The notes beneath the pieces were generated by a model that saw only the letters and a program-made list of their open reading frames with translations, was not told where the DNA came from and did not search any database. Below are positions 23,237 through 34,188 of a stretch of 64,000 bases of DNA, in pieces; within the stretch, counting starts at the first letter, position 1, and each line of letters begins with the position of its first letter. Both the position numbers and the translations under genes were made by a program. Source of the stretch: Verticillium longisporum (taxonomy: Eukaryota; Ascomycota; Sordariomycetes; Glomerellales; Plectosphaerellaceae); the NCBI GenBank assembly GCA_019188255.1, contig JAETXT010000016.1, positions 682,001 to 746,000 of the forward strand, given 5' to 3'.

Positions 23237-26200
23237 ATGGCATCTCCGTGGCCACCCCGACGGCCACCACCTCCACCGCCGCCCCGTTCGCCTCGACGAC
23301 CTGCTCCCCGCCCTCTCGACGTCCATCCGACGACTTTGTCACCCGCCTGCACAACACCTCGCTCAATGCCCCGCCCAGCGAGCTGGCGCGCCTCTCTCGC
23401 CACGACTTTGCCCTCGAGGATTCTCAGGCCAACGCTGACTCGAGCTCCTCCGAATCTGATATCCACCCCTCCAGACCACGCCGTCGACCAGCCCATTCTC
23501 GGTCTATGAGCGTTCCTTTCCCGTCCCTCTTCTCCAGCAGGAAGAAGCAGCGTCCAGACCCGGTGCACGACGACTCCGACGACTCCCACAATGACCCGCC
23601 CGTGACTCGATCCGCAGCCAAGACACATACGAGGGGCAACATGAGCCAAGGCAACCGCGATTTCGCCACCGGAAACTGCATGACCTGCAACTCCCTCGTG
23701 CGCTGGCCGCGAGATCTCAAGGTCTTCAAGTGCACCGTCTGCGTCACCGTCAACGATCTCAGCCCGGAGGAGCACGCAGGCACAAACAGGTCTGGTGGCG
23801 TACCGCAGTGGCTCCGGGGCGCCAACCCTTCCACCTCGTGCTCGGCCTCGCCCCCGGATCAGCCTGCCCGCCCGGTCGACAAGAGCGGCACCAAGGAGAT
23901 ATCATTGGAACACACAAAGTCATTAGTTCATAGCTGCCTCCAGAAGTATCTGGTCCAGGTCGTGCGTCAAGGAAAAGCGGCAGAGAAGCAGCGAGGGCCG
24001 TCGTCAGGGCATCCGCACTCGCCCATCGCTCAGGACGATCATTCGATCGGCCATCGGATAGCTACGAATCCCGCGACACCGGATTCTGTGTCGCAGAGGA
24101 CGCAGAAGGAGGAACCTGCAACTTACATGTTCAGCGAGCAACCGACACTTCGCCAAAACCCTCATCAACAGTCTCCAAGATCATACTCATCCTCCTATCC
24201 GGCTCGTCCACTGGTGCACAGCATCTTCGGAGAGGAGAGCATCCGTCCTGCTGCACCTCTGCAGCCCGAAATCGACGGAAAGCGACTTTTCAAGCCCTTG
24301 GAGGACTATCTCGTGTCATGCTTCAGCTCGCTGCAGTGTGTGAACTCGTCGTTTCTTCCAAGCCGTCCACATTACACTGCCCGACCGGAGAGTGATGATT
24401 CCCAACCTGTGTTCCCTGCACAATCGACTGGCGACGCAACACGGTCAGTTTTTGCGCCTGAACCAAAGGGTGGAAATGTACGACGACAAACCGCCGTGGC
24501 TCGATCCGATCCCAAGTGTGCCGAATCTCAATCGCAGCTGGTTGATCTGGATCCCAAGCTGTTGCTGCTCGGTAACTTTGCGGAAAACGGCATGTGGTGG
24601 ACAGGGAACCAAAGAGAGTCTCAGCAGCATGCGCAATCAAAAGGACGCAAGACATCCGAGGCTGCGCACTCAGTTGTCTCCATGCGTTGCCCTCAGATCG
24701 AATGGGACCAGGTTGCTTCATGGTATGCTACACTACTCAATGCGGCAGAGTCTTGGACTGCGATTTACGACAGTCTGTATCAGGAGGAGGCATTCGAGCC
24801 TCTATCCGCCGCCGCACTCCAAGATTTGGAAGACGTTCTGCTCGCAGCGCAAGAGCGAGTGCAAAGAGTCTTGCTCAAAGTGACCGAAATGTTGCTCAAA
24901 CGACCTGGACGTGCCTTGACCGACCCCGAAGACATGAGATTCCTTCTCATATTGCTCGAAAACCCCTTATTATATGCCATACCGTCATATTATCGGGGCT
25001 CCAAGCAGTCAGGGACAGGCGGCTCACGAGGCGGCAAGAACGGGAGTGATTCAACCCATGCGAGAGGCGGCCCAATCTCCGGACAACACTCTGGAGTAAT
25101 CAAGCGGATTCTCGGCCTCATGTCGAATGCCTCAAATTCATGTCATACACACCTCATTGCATGGTTTGCACGGTACCCCGAATCCAGGTTCTCAATATTC
25201 AAGGACCTCACAAGCGGTTTCCTAACCTTTCGACTCATTCGCCAGAACGAGAAGAAGTATGAAGCCAAGGTCGACGTCATTGAAGGTCTCATACCTAACA
25301 TGAGCACCGGCCGATCTGCAGCCTCGCTTCATGCAGCTCTCGGGACGTCGAGTTCATCGAAAAAGAAGCCGAAAGAGCAGCCGAAGAAGATGGTATACCA
25401 TGATGATTGGCAGATAAGAGCTGCCGCACGCGTCTTGGCTCTACTGTTCGCTGCCAATAACACCTTGGGAGTCAGACGCGCAGATGCAACCATGCTGGGT
25501 AACTCCAGCGTCGTTCTGCGCGAGGGTGTCCAAGTGTTTGGTCAAGTCTTGCCAACCAGCGATTTCTACAACATCATGATAGACTATGCTTACTTGATTG
25601 CTGATTTTGAGGCGTGGGAGACGAAGAGGAGCAAATTTGCTTTTTGTCAGTACCCATTTCTACTCAGCATTTGGGCCAAGTCTCAAATTCTGGAATACGA
25701 TGCCCGCCGTCAAATGACCACGAAGGCGCGGGATGCCTTTTTCGACAGTATCATGACACGGAAGAATGTCACGCAGCACTTGACACTTGACGTACGCCGT
25801 GATTGCTTGGTGGTGGACAGCCTGGCTGCTGTGAGTGAGGTGATTGGCAGCGGTGGCGAAGACATCAAGAAGCGCCTGCGCATCGAATTTAGAGGCGAAG
25901 AGGGTTACGATGCAGGCGGTCTCCGCAAAGAATGGTTTCTTCTCCTCGTCCGTGAGGTGTTCAACCCGGAGCACGGTACGTATTACAGCAGAGAGAACCT
26001 TGTCTCAATGAGAACTACGACTAACTTATCTGTCAGGCCTGTTCACCTACGATGAGGAGTCACAGCTTTGCTACTTCAACCCCAACTCTTTCGAGACGTC
26101 GGATCAGTTCTTCCTCGTGGGCGTGGTCATTGGGCTTGCCATCTACAACTCGACCATCCTGGATGTGGCACTTCCGCCGTTTGCCTATCGCAAGTTACTC

Positions 26201-26959
26201 GCTGCGGCGCCAATCTCCTCAGTCCCATCGTCTGCGCACCCACGTCCTATCATGACGTATAACCTCGAAGACTTGGCTGAGTGGCGGCCACGATTAGCTG
26301 CAGGCCTAAAGCAGCTGCTTGATTACGATGGTGACGTGGAGGAGACATTTGGCCTCGACTTTGTTGTCCCAGTTGAAAAGTATGGGACGGTGCTTCAGGT
26401 CCCCCTTTGTCCAGGAGGCGAATGGAAGCCCGTTACGAACGCAAACCGACGAGAATTCGTTGACTGCTACGTCCGCTACCTGCTGGACCACGCAGTCACC
26501 CGGCAATTCGAGCCATTCAAGCGCGGCTTCTACACCGTCTGTGGAGGCAACGCACTGTCCCTTTTCCGGCCGGAAGAGATTGAGCTTCTGGTCCGGGGCT
26601 CAGACACAGCTCTTGATATCGACTCGCTCCGAGCTGCAGCTGAGTATGACAATTGGGGCAGTAAGAATCCTGATGGTACAGAGCCTGTCATCGGCTGGTT
26701 CTGGGACACGTTCAAAAGCGCCACACCTTCAGAACAACGAAAGCTCCTATCATTTATCACCGGAAGTGACCGAATACCCGCTATGGGCGCTGCGCTCCTT
26801 CCGATCAAGATATCCTGCCTCGGAGAGGACGAAGAACGTTATCCTATTGCTCGAACCTGTTTTAATATGCTGTCTCTTCGCCGTTACGGCTCGCAAGAAC
26901 GACTGGAGCACATGCTCTGGACGGCTGTGCACGAAAGCGAAGGTTTTGGCTTGAAGTAA
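23237..26959 (+). CDS. HUL4: HECT-type E3 ubiquitin ligase, Hul4-like
   Basis: Ubiquitin ligase that accepts ubiquitin on a catalytic Cys and passes it to substrate. The HECT domain fills the last third: LRIEFRGEEGYDAGGLRKEW at its start, FYTVCGGNALSLF in the middle, and ARTCFNML with the acceptor Cys 32 residues before the C terminus FGLK. An N-terminal CMTC/CTVC pair suggests a zinc-ribbon-like module. Exons end at 25975 and resume at 26037 (GACTAAC branch site), in phase. The 5' end is unsettled. The ATG at 23237 has good context (GCGACCATGG) but opens a Pro-rich frame that must shift by one missing base before about 23345 to reach the main frame. The first in-frame ATG without a shift is 23506. 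An unseen upstream exon is the alternative. Confidence 0.85.
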
Positions 26960-27299
26960 GCGGCACAACGAAGAAACAAATAACTCTTATCATTGTCATG
27001 GCGTATGGGAGTCAGGAATAGGCAAAGGATATCGCAAAGGGCGCATAGAGGGATGTCTTCATCTGTAAAACGATAGCTTTCGGCTGCCACGCAGAATCCG
27101 ATGTGTACCAATCATTCAGGGCGAGGTACGCATACAGCAAACGAATTGACCTTGTTCATGGGCCAAGTAGTAAACTCGAATCGGTGTTTCGTACGGCAAG
27201 ATCCTGGCCATGCTTCGAAATGTTCTCGTACAAATCGTACATCTACAATACTGATACAAACATGACGGCTGCCCGTGCTGCCCACAAGTCGCCCAACCC
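26960..27299. other. Convergent 3' region
   Basis: 340 bases between the ends of HUL4 (+) and the mL61 gene (-). Relatively AT-rich, as expected for 3' UTRs; nothing else seen. Confidence 0.6.
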
Positions 27300-28124
27300 T
27301 CAGTCGATCACGGACTCCCTGGCCTTCTTCAGGAGGTCCCTCTCCCGATTCCTCTCGTCAATCGTCGCCTTTTGCTTCTTCCTGTCCACGGCGCCCTGGC
27401 GCTCCATCTCCTCGACCTCCTTCATCTCAGCCTGCTCCTCGGGCGTCGGCAGGACAGGCTGCGCGCCCGTCTCGGCGAGGAAGCGCGCCAAAATCTCCTC
27501 GGAGCGCTGGTTCTTCATGTCAATCTTGACGACGCGCTCGTCGGCGGCCGGCGGCGCCGCCTTGGAGGTGTCGATGCCGGACGAGGGCGGCTGGATGCGC
27601 GCCACGGGGTCCGCGCCCGCGGCGGCCGCGTCGGAGAGGTAGATGGAGAGAAGAGCCGGACCCTCGTTTGAGTCTTTGCGGTTGACGATCATGGGGATCG
27701 AGGGATTGTGGAACTTGAGGCGGGGGAGCATGTCGCGCCAGAACCTCCTGCGGGCCACCGTCAGAAATCATCATATGTGCACTGCGGGAACTTCCACCCC
27801 TTTCCTTTGAGGAGAAGAGGAAACGCACCTGGGACCCATGTGGCCGTTGTTGTATGTCTTTGCGAACTCGACGTGGATTCGGGTCACCGTCGGGGGGATG
27901 ACGGCTGCGCCGGGGCCGTGGCGTATCCTGAGCATCTGGTTTCCGGGGTCAGTACCTTGGTTTCTGGGTGCAGGGTGCTTCGATTCGGGGGGGTCTCATA
28001 CTTGCTGCGAAGAAGGTTAGCATTTGCGAACTCGATAGAGAGATCAGGGGTTGAGGTGCTGGGGCAATTGGTAACGTACTGCCCGGAGCTTGTGCCACCT
28101 TGACGCTGCGCCTGTGCCGACCAT
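27300..28124 (-). CDS. mrp49: Mitochondrial large-subunit ribosomal protein mL61 (Mrp49-like)
   Basis: Structural protein of the fungal mitochondrial large ribosomal subunit, with the L51/S25/CI-B8 thioredoxin-like fold. Exons 28124–28080, 27935–27829 and 27747–27300 join in phase to 199 residues. Key stretches are MVGTGAASRWHKLRA, then MLRIRHGPGAAVIPP and HVEFAKTYNNGHMGPRRFWR, followed by MLPRLKFHNPSIPM, which is diagnostic of this fold in mitoribosomal proteins. The C-terminal third is a charged helix (EEQAEMKEVEEMERQGAVDR). Intron 1 (28079–27936) is GTACGT–CAG. It contains a competing upstream CAG that would give a wrong frame. Expected location is the mitochondrial matrix. Confidence 0.88.
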
Positions 28125-28422
28125 TGTGAGGAATTGGTTGCGGGGGTCGGTATTCGAATGATGTTCGAGTACCTCGTGCCTTGGAGCTAGCAGCTATCTT
28201 CAAGGTCGAAGTCGCGTGTCAGAGGAGCCTCTTGGAAAATTGGTCGTGATGATTCGGGGCGAGCCGGGGCTTATCCGGATAAGATAAGATAACGCGATCT
28301 ACCGCGCGTCAGATCACCCAGAAATTTGGGGGGGTGAGCTTCCTCCTAAGAAAGCTCAGACACCACTCCAACTTCGAATACCCCGACGACTCTTGGCGAA
28401 CGAGACAGTCGCACTACCGGCA

Positions 28423-30677
28423 ATGCACCGAGCGCTGTCATCGAGATGGCTACGGAGCGCGCTGAGGATTGGTGACCGGGCCGCCCTGGCCGAGGTGCCT
28501 GGGTACCTGTGCCCAGCGCTCAGTCTTTCGGCGCAAAGGGGGCGTGGTGTTCCTCACCAGATGAAGGTTGCACTCGGCCAACGAAGGTGTCTTCATGCCG
28601 AATCGAATCTTTCCGAGTCTCTCGAGCGACTGCCTTCGGATCCCACAGATGCCAACGCGCTGGCTTTGGCGAAGCTGCCTCTACAGTGCCACGGTTGCGG
28701 CGCCTTCACTCAGACGACGGAACCTGACCAGGCTGGCTACTACGACTTGGACCGCAAATCAGTGCAAAAGTTTGCGGCTTCCGAACACGAGTACGAGATA
28801 AAGAAGGGGGAGATCGAGGAAGACTTTGTTGTGACCAAGGCTTTGGAGGGATTGGACGAACACAAGCTTCAAGAGCTTGACCTGGACCCTAGGACTCTGC
28901 TTGCCGGAGAGGACCTCGAGACTGATATTCCCTGTGAGCTCTAACTACGAACAGCGATCCGTGGACATCTTTGCTAACATGCCGCTTAGCTTTCCCTCCC
29001 GCGCCGAACGCAACGCCGCTGTGCAACCGCTGCCATGCCCTCGTGCACCACCGCAAGGGCACGCCCATCTTCCACCCGAGCGTCGACGCCCTCCGCGAAA
29101 CGATCGAAGAGTCGCCCTTCAAGAACAACCACATTTACCATGTCATCGACGCCGCGGATTTTCCCATGTCGCTTGTGCCGAAATTACACCAGCTTCTGGG
29201 CGACGTCAGCCTCAGGCGGCGCAACCGCAGGTCGCGTGCCGGACGCTACTACAAGGACCGCAAGTTCGACATGAGCTTCATCATCACGCGGTCCGATCTT
29301 CTGGCGCCGACGGAGAAGCAGGTCAACGCCCTGATGCCGTATCTGCGCGAGGTGCTGCGAAGCGCCTTGGGTGAGTTTGGCGACGTTGTCAGGCTGGGCA
29401 ACCTCAAATGCGTCAGCGCGAGGCGGAGCTGGTGGACGAAGGACCTCAAGCAGGAGATTTACAAGCGCGGCGGCGCTGGGTGGATGGTCGGCAAGGCCAA
29501 CGTCGGCAAGAGCCAGCTCTTCCAGGCCGTGTTCCCCAAGGGCACGACGGCGGACATACCGTTCAAAAACGCCGTCGAGGTGTCCATGTTTTCGCGGGAG
29601 GAGGACGACGAGAACATCAAGTACCTCGACGACGGGGCGGAGAACTACGACGAGCGTTTCGACCTCGACGCCCTGCTACCGCCGGCGCGCCCCGAGAGCA
29701 ACTACCCGGAGATGCCCACCGTGTCGTCTCTGCCAGGCACCACGGCCTCCCCGATCCGCATCCCCTACGGCAACGGCAAGGGCGAGCTCATCGACCTGCC
29801 GGGCCTCGTGCGGAGCGACCTCGAGCTCTTCGTCCAGGAGGACAAGCGCCAGGCCCTGATCATGCAGGACAGGCTCAAGCCCGAGCAGCACTCGATCAAG
29901 CCGGGCCAGTCGCTGCTGCTCGGCGGCCTCATCCGCATCACGCCGCGGACGCCGGACCTCATCTTCCTCGGTTACAACTTTACGCCGCTGCCCGAGCACC
30001 TGACGTCGACCGAAAAGGCCGTCGCCTTCCAGGCGCAGACGAGGACCGCCGCGCAGGTCGACAACATCTGCACCCCCGACGCGGCCGACAAGATGCAGCT
30101 CGCGGGCTCCTTCCCGCTCCGCCACGACGTGACCAAGCTCCGCGCGGGGCCCATCACGCGCAAAAACGCCATCAACATCAAGGTCGAGAACCTGCCGTAC
30201 CGCGTCCTGTCGACCGACATTCTCATCGAGGGCGTCGGCTGGGTGGAGATGACGGCCCAGGTCCGCGCGAGGCAGCTCTTCGCCAAGCCCGAGGCCAAGG
30301 CGGCGGAGCCCGTCGTCGACGACACGTCCGAGGACAAGCCGCAGGATCCCTTTGACGCCATCCTGTCGCGTGTGCACGGCGCCGAGAAGGAGAGGCCAAA
30401 GGAGCCGCCGGTCGCCGACAAGAAGACGAACAGCAAGGCCGGCGGTCTCGACGGGCCCGCCGAGCTCAATTGGCCCGTGGTCGACGTGTACAGCCCGCTC
30501 GGCAAGTTCATCGGCGTGCGAGCCCCGATGAACGGCTACATGCTCAACAAGCCGCGCGTGCTGGCGAAGCACAAGAAGGCGCGGCCGCGCAGGAGCATGA
30601 AGGGCGCCAAGAAGAGAGACAAGATGGCGCGCAGGGATGCCGCTGCTGCATCCGCTTCCGCTTCGACGTCGGCTTGA
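28423..30677 (+). CDS. GEP3: Mitochondrial YqeH/Gep3-type circularly permuted GTPase
   Basis: A GTPase tied to mitochondrial small-subunit ribosome assembly. Exons 28423–28933 and 28990–30677 join in phase to 732 residues; the 56-nt intron splits a Ser codon. The N terminus is Arg-rich without acidic residues, a mitochondrial presequence. A treble-clef zinc module is formed by CHGCG (exon 1) and CNRCH (exon 2). GTPase motifs appear in permuted order: ITRSD (G4), CVSAR (G5), then GKANVGKSQLF (G1) and LIDLPG (G3), the hallmark of the YqeH class. An inserted acidic loop (SREEDDENIKYLDDGAENYD) lies between G1 and G3. The C terminus is basic (KKARPRRSMKGAKKRDK), suiting rRNA contact. An upstream TTG frame exists, but the ATG at 28423 is the natural start. 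Confidence 0.88.
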
Positions 30678-31113
30678 GGCGAGGGCACGAGACGCATCCA
30701 GAGAAGACTGTCATAATACTGTATTTTATCCTGTACATTACGACTTGTACCATTATGCGGGGTCAAGAAACAAAAAAAACCCAGGAACCCATCAATCACC
30801 CCTTTCAAAGCTTCAAAGCTGGGGAAGCATCGCCCGATAGACGGATATTCTTCATAGAACCTCTCCATGACCCGTGATTCCGTAACACAGTCTTCCCAAG
30901 ATTTCTCCTCCACGCGGCCAGTGGCGCCTTAAAACACCAACATCAGCATGACAATATGGGTATCAGCCTGAACACTCCGTAGACGCCCAGGGCTCTCCTC
31001 GGATAGAAGAACCCCTCCCAAAGTTTAAAAGAAAAGAAAAACAAGACCAGAGAAGCGTGACGTTCGTTCTGGCCCCCTTCCCGCCCGAAAGGGCTTCACG
31101 GCAGAGTCGGGCC
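30678..31113. other. Convergent 3' region
   Basis: 436 bases between GEP3 (+) and the HTH/polyQ gene (-), with A-rich stretches at about 30.76 and 31.03 kb. No gene seen. Confidence 0.6.
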
Positions 31114-31703
31114 CTACGCCGTCCCTGGCGTGACCCCGACAGCCGTGCCATTAACGGCCTGCCCGGGCGTGACCAGCTCGCGGAAGCGTGCATAGAACGT
31201 CTCGGCGTCCAGACCCTCCTGCTGCAGCTGCTGCAGCTGCTCGAGCTGCGCCTGTCGCCTCGCGGCCTCGAGCTCCCGCCTCGCCTCCCACCGGACGGAG
31301 ACGAGAGCGGCCTTGCGCAGGTCCAGCTCGGCGTCGGCGGCGGCGCGTTGGGCGTCGGTCATGGCGCGGTAGTCGGTCTTGAGGCGGTCGAGGTCGAGGG
31401 CGGGGTTGGCGGTCGTGGCAGCTGTGAGGTTGCTGCTGCCGCTGGCACCGCCTCCGGTGAGGCTGCCAGGAGGCAGAATCTCATTGAGGAGGTCGGAGGC
31501 GGAGGCGCGGGCGCGGGCGGCGCGGGCTTGGGAGTCCGTCGAGGTTGCTGAGGAGAGAGGGCCGCCTGGTGTTCGGTGATGCTGCTGTTGCTGCAGCTGT
31601 TGGGCTTGCTGTTGGCGTTGGAGGTCCTTGGGGTATGCTGGTTGTGTTGGTGCAGGCTGCTGTTGAGGTTGCTGTTGTTGCTGTTGCTGTTGAGGCTGTT
31701 GTG

Positions 31704-31734
<31 letters not shown>

Positions 31735-32073
31735 TTGCTGTAGTTGTTGCTGCTGCTGGATGGGCCGGATGGAATTCGGGTTGGGAGCGAGGTTCAGTGG
31801 GGGCGCGACGCTCAGCTTCGGATCAAGGGATGGCGAGGCGGAGGGGGAGGCATCGTCAGACATGGGCTGCTGCAGGCCGCGAGAGGACGAGGTGGGCGTG
31901 AGGCCGTGGCCGGCGCCGGGTGTGAGCGTCTTGGAGCGGCGGAGGGTTGTTTTGATGGTGTTGAAGGGAACGTCGGGTAAGTACTTGTGGATTTTCTTGG
32001 CACCATTTCCAGCGGCGCGAAGCTCGAAAATGCGAGCGCGCATGGTCGGGTCGAGCTGGCGGCCGCGAACCAT
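31114..32073 (-). CDS. Tc1-like helix-turn-helix protein with polyglutamine tract
   Basis: Single-exon gene of 319 residues, ATG at 32073. The first 50 residues, from MVRGRQLDPTMRARIFELRA to VPFNTIKTTLRR, have the length, spacing and residues of the N-terminal HTH of fungal Tc1/mariner transposases. No DDE catalytic domain follows. Instead there is a Ser/Pro region, a Gln-rich block (about residues 105–165) and a C-terminal helical segment rich in Ala/Arg/Glu (DYRAMTDAQRAAADAELDLR, then ELEAARRQAQLEQLQQLQQE). It reads as a putative DNA-binding regulator with a polyQ activation or assembly region and a coiled coil. Origin from a transposase is inference; convergence on a generic HTH is possible. 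Confidence 0.75.
31640..31757. repeat. CTG/CAG-type repeat encoding the polyQ block
   Basis: TTG/CTG units on the + strand (CAA/CAG on the coding strand) encode long Gln runs broken by Pro. Mixed CAA and CAG codons suggest selection on Gln rather than pure slippage. Confidence 0.85.
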
Positions 32074-32876
32074 TGCTGTGGAGGAACAATGGATGGGCAG
32101 TACGAATGGCGGATCGTGTTGATATACCCTTCGGCCGGCGGCGGAAGGGATGGAGCTATTTCGAGCGATGGCGTGGGTGAGGTAGGTGGTCAAATTGATG
32201 ATGGGAGTTGCTGGGTGGGTGAGGTGTGGGTGTGGGTGAGGGTGAGGGTGAGGGTGAGGGTGAGGATGAGGAGGGTGAGGTTCAAGGTTGCGGGTGGTTT
32301 TCTCGTGTTGGGGGCGTGTTGTGTTGGAGGAATTGGCTGCAGGCAGGAGGGAGGTCAAGAAGAGGAGGGAGGTCTGGGAGGTCTCAGAGTTCTGGGAGGT
32401 CAGGTCAGGTGCCGAATTTGCAGAGGGGGGGTGCAATCGACGCGTTTGGGCTGGGGGAGGCAAGCGCCAGGTACTTCCAAGCAGGAGAGCAGTCGCGCTC
32501 CGCAGGGGGGCGTGGCATTATTACCAGGGTTTGCTCTGGCGGGACGCGATGTGACGCCCGTCCCTTGTGCTCCTGACAATGACGCGGGGTGGCCCTGACG
32601 ATGTACCATGCTGATGTAATCCGGTGGGATCATGAACCTGACGCTGGCCCCACCAACACCAAAAGTTCCCGACTTCATCTTCCTCCCTCTTTCGCAGTCT
32701 CGCCTCGCGTGCCCGGGTTCATCACCGGCGATTGATTGTCTGTACGGCACTGCTTCAAGCTTCGCTTCTGGGCTCACCGCATCTTTGACAGTGGCTCCTC
32801 CACAATCACTCACACGTATTTTCAGGAGTTCCATCTCTCTTCGCCGCCACCCAGGATCACACATCACCACAAAGCC
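32074..32876. other. Divergent promoter region, HTH/polyQ gene and YPI1
   Basis: About 0.8 kb shared upstream space. It contains the GGGTGA hexamer repeat at 32226–32280. No separate gene recognised. Confidence 0.65.
32226..32280 (+). repeat. GGGTGA hexanucleotide repeat, G-quadruplex-capable
   Basis: About five GGGTGA units preceded by GTGTGGGTGTGGGTG and followed by diverged copies. Four or more GGG runs spaced by three bases meet the usual G-quadruplex pattern on the + strand. It lies about 150–210 bases above the start of the minus-strand HTH/polyQ gene. Confidence 0.85.
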
Positions 32877-33454
32877 ATGGCTTCAGCGGCACAGCGACCT
32901 CTGCAGCGCGGGAGCCCAGCCCCCTCGCAAACACAGACAGTGACCGCGGCGCCAGTGCGCCCAAACACGCGTCAAACAACGCTCCGGTTGCGAGGCGCCC
33001 ACGCGTCATCACGACCGTCGGTCCAGTGGGCTGACGATGTTGTCGACAACGAGGGGCTCGGCCGAAAGAAGTCCAAGGGTATGTTCTGCCGGCCGCAGTG
33101 AACTTGAACTGTCCTGACACGACGCCAGTGTGCTGCATTTACCATCGCCCCAAGGGCATCGACGAGTCCAGCGATGAATCGTCCTCCGACTCTTCTTCCG
33201 ACGGTTCAGATTCTGAAAACGAGAGCGGCAGGCGGAGAGTACCAGACGGCGACAGCAAAGGCAAAGGCAAGGCGAAACCACACAAGTGCGACGACCACGA
33301 CCACGACCACGACCATGCGCATCACCATGGCAGGGCTGACAAACGCGGTGGCGACAAGGGCAAGGAGAAGCGGCTGCCCAGTCCGAATGCCTACGAGAGA
33401 ATACCCAAGCCGCCGAAAACGAAGAACGACCAGGGCGAAAACACGAAAAAGTAA
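32877..33454 (+). CDS. YPI1: Type 1 protein phosphatase regulator Ypi1 (inhibitor-3 family)
   Basis: Small, disordered regulator of PP1 (Glc7) that controls its nuclear functions. Exons 32877–33078 and 33129–33454 join in phase to 175 residues. The family core is intact: TTLRLRG, then SVQWADDVVDNEGLGRKKSK and CCIYHRP after the intron; SVQW matches the PP1-docking RVxF/W motif. Behind it come an acidic Ser run (DESSDESSSDSSSDGSDSE) and a His/Asp-rich stretch (CDDHDHDHDHAHHHG) that could bind metal, echoing the Cys/His segment of human inhibitor-3. The tail is Lys-rich. The ATG sits in strong context (AAGCCATGG). Confidence 0.92.
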
Positions 33455-34188
33455 ATGACAAGAGGAATCTGCATAACTGGCCTCCGGCGAGGGGCTGACG
33501 GCGTCACGGGACAGACACGACAAGGATAAACAGACATGGAGACGGATGGCATACATAGGATACCCGGGTCAGCAATTGCAGAGCACAGTGCAGGAGCAGG
33601 TGGGCATAAACATGCTGTTCATATCTGGTATTCGTTTTGATCAACTTTGTTCGATTCATACCTAGCATCATGATGTTCATGTAATGAGAGAAACTGATGG
33701 CATGGCCATGTTTCAGTGGTCAGCAAACACGGACGATGGGTCCATGAACACGGTTCTACAAGGAAACGATCAACCCAGTGAGCTGCGGACAACGTACCCA
33801 GCAAGAGTGACTTGAATTCCTCTCGAACACTTGTGCCTTGAATACTGCACGCCGTGAACAGTGACCTCCGGGCGGCACCTCGGCCAGCGCCGGCGGCGAG
33901 GAAATGGGGTGTCTGATAAGATGCACCACCAATAAAGGGGTTCAGGGAGACTCAGATGGCGGGGTGAAAATGACCCACAGCGGGGTAGCAAGAGCCCAGC
34001 ACAGCTTCAGGCCCATGGATCCCTCTGATCGTCACTCCTCGACAGACTTTCTGCTTTTTCCAACCATCCATCTACTCCAGCACCCATTGAACCATCAGTC
34101 AAATTGTGATCCCACCATCTGAGCTCCCCTCAATTCATCCCTTTTTTTATTCTCCCGTTCATCTGACTTCCGCATCTCACACACTACC
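33455..34188. other. Intergenic between YPI1 and ureG
   Basis: 0.7 kb, tandem orientation. It should hold the YPI1 3' UTR and the ureG promoter. A pyrimidine-rich leader precedes the ATG at 34189. No gene seen. Confidence 0.6.

Noticed and set aside
29408..30355. Long alternative + frame within GEP3
   Set aside because: Arg/Ala/Gln-rich shadow of the real GTPase frame.
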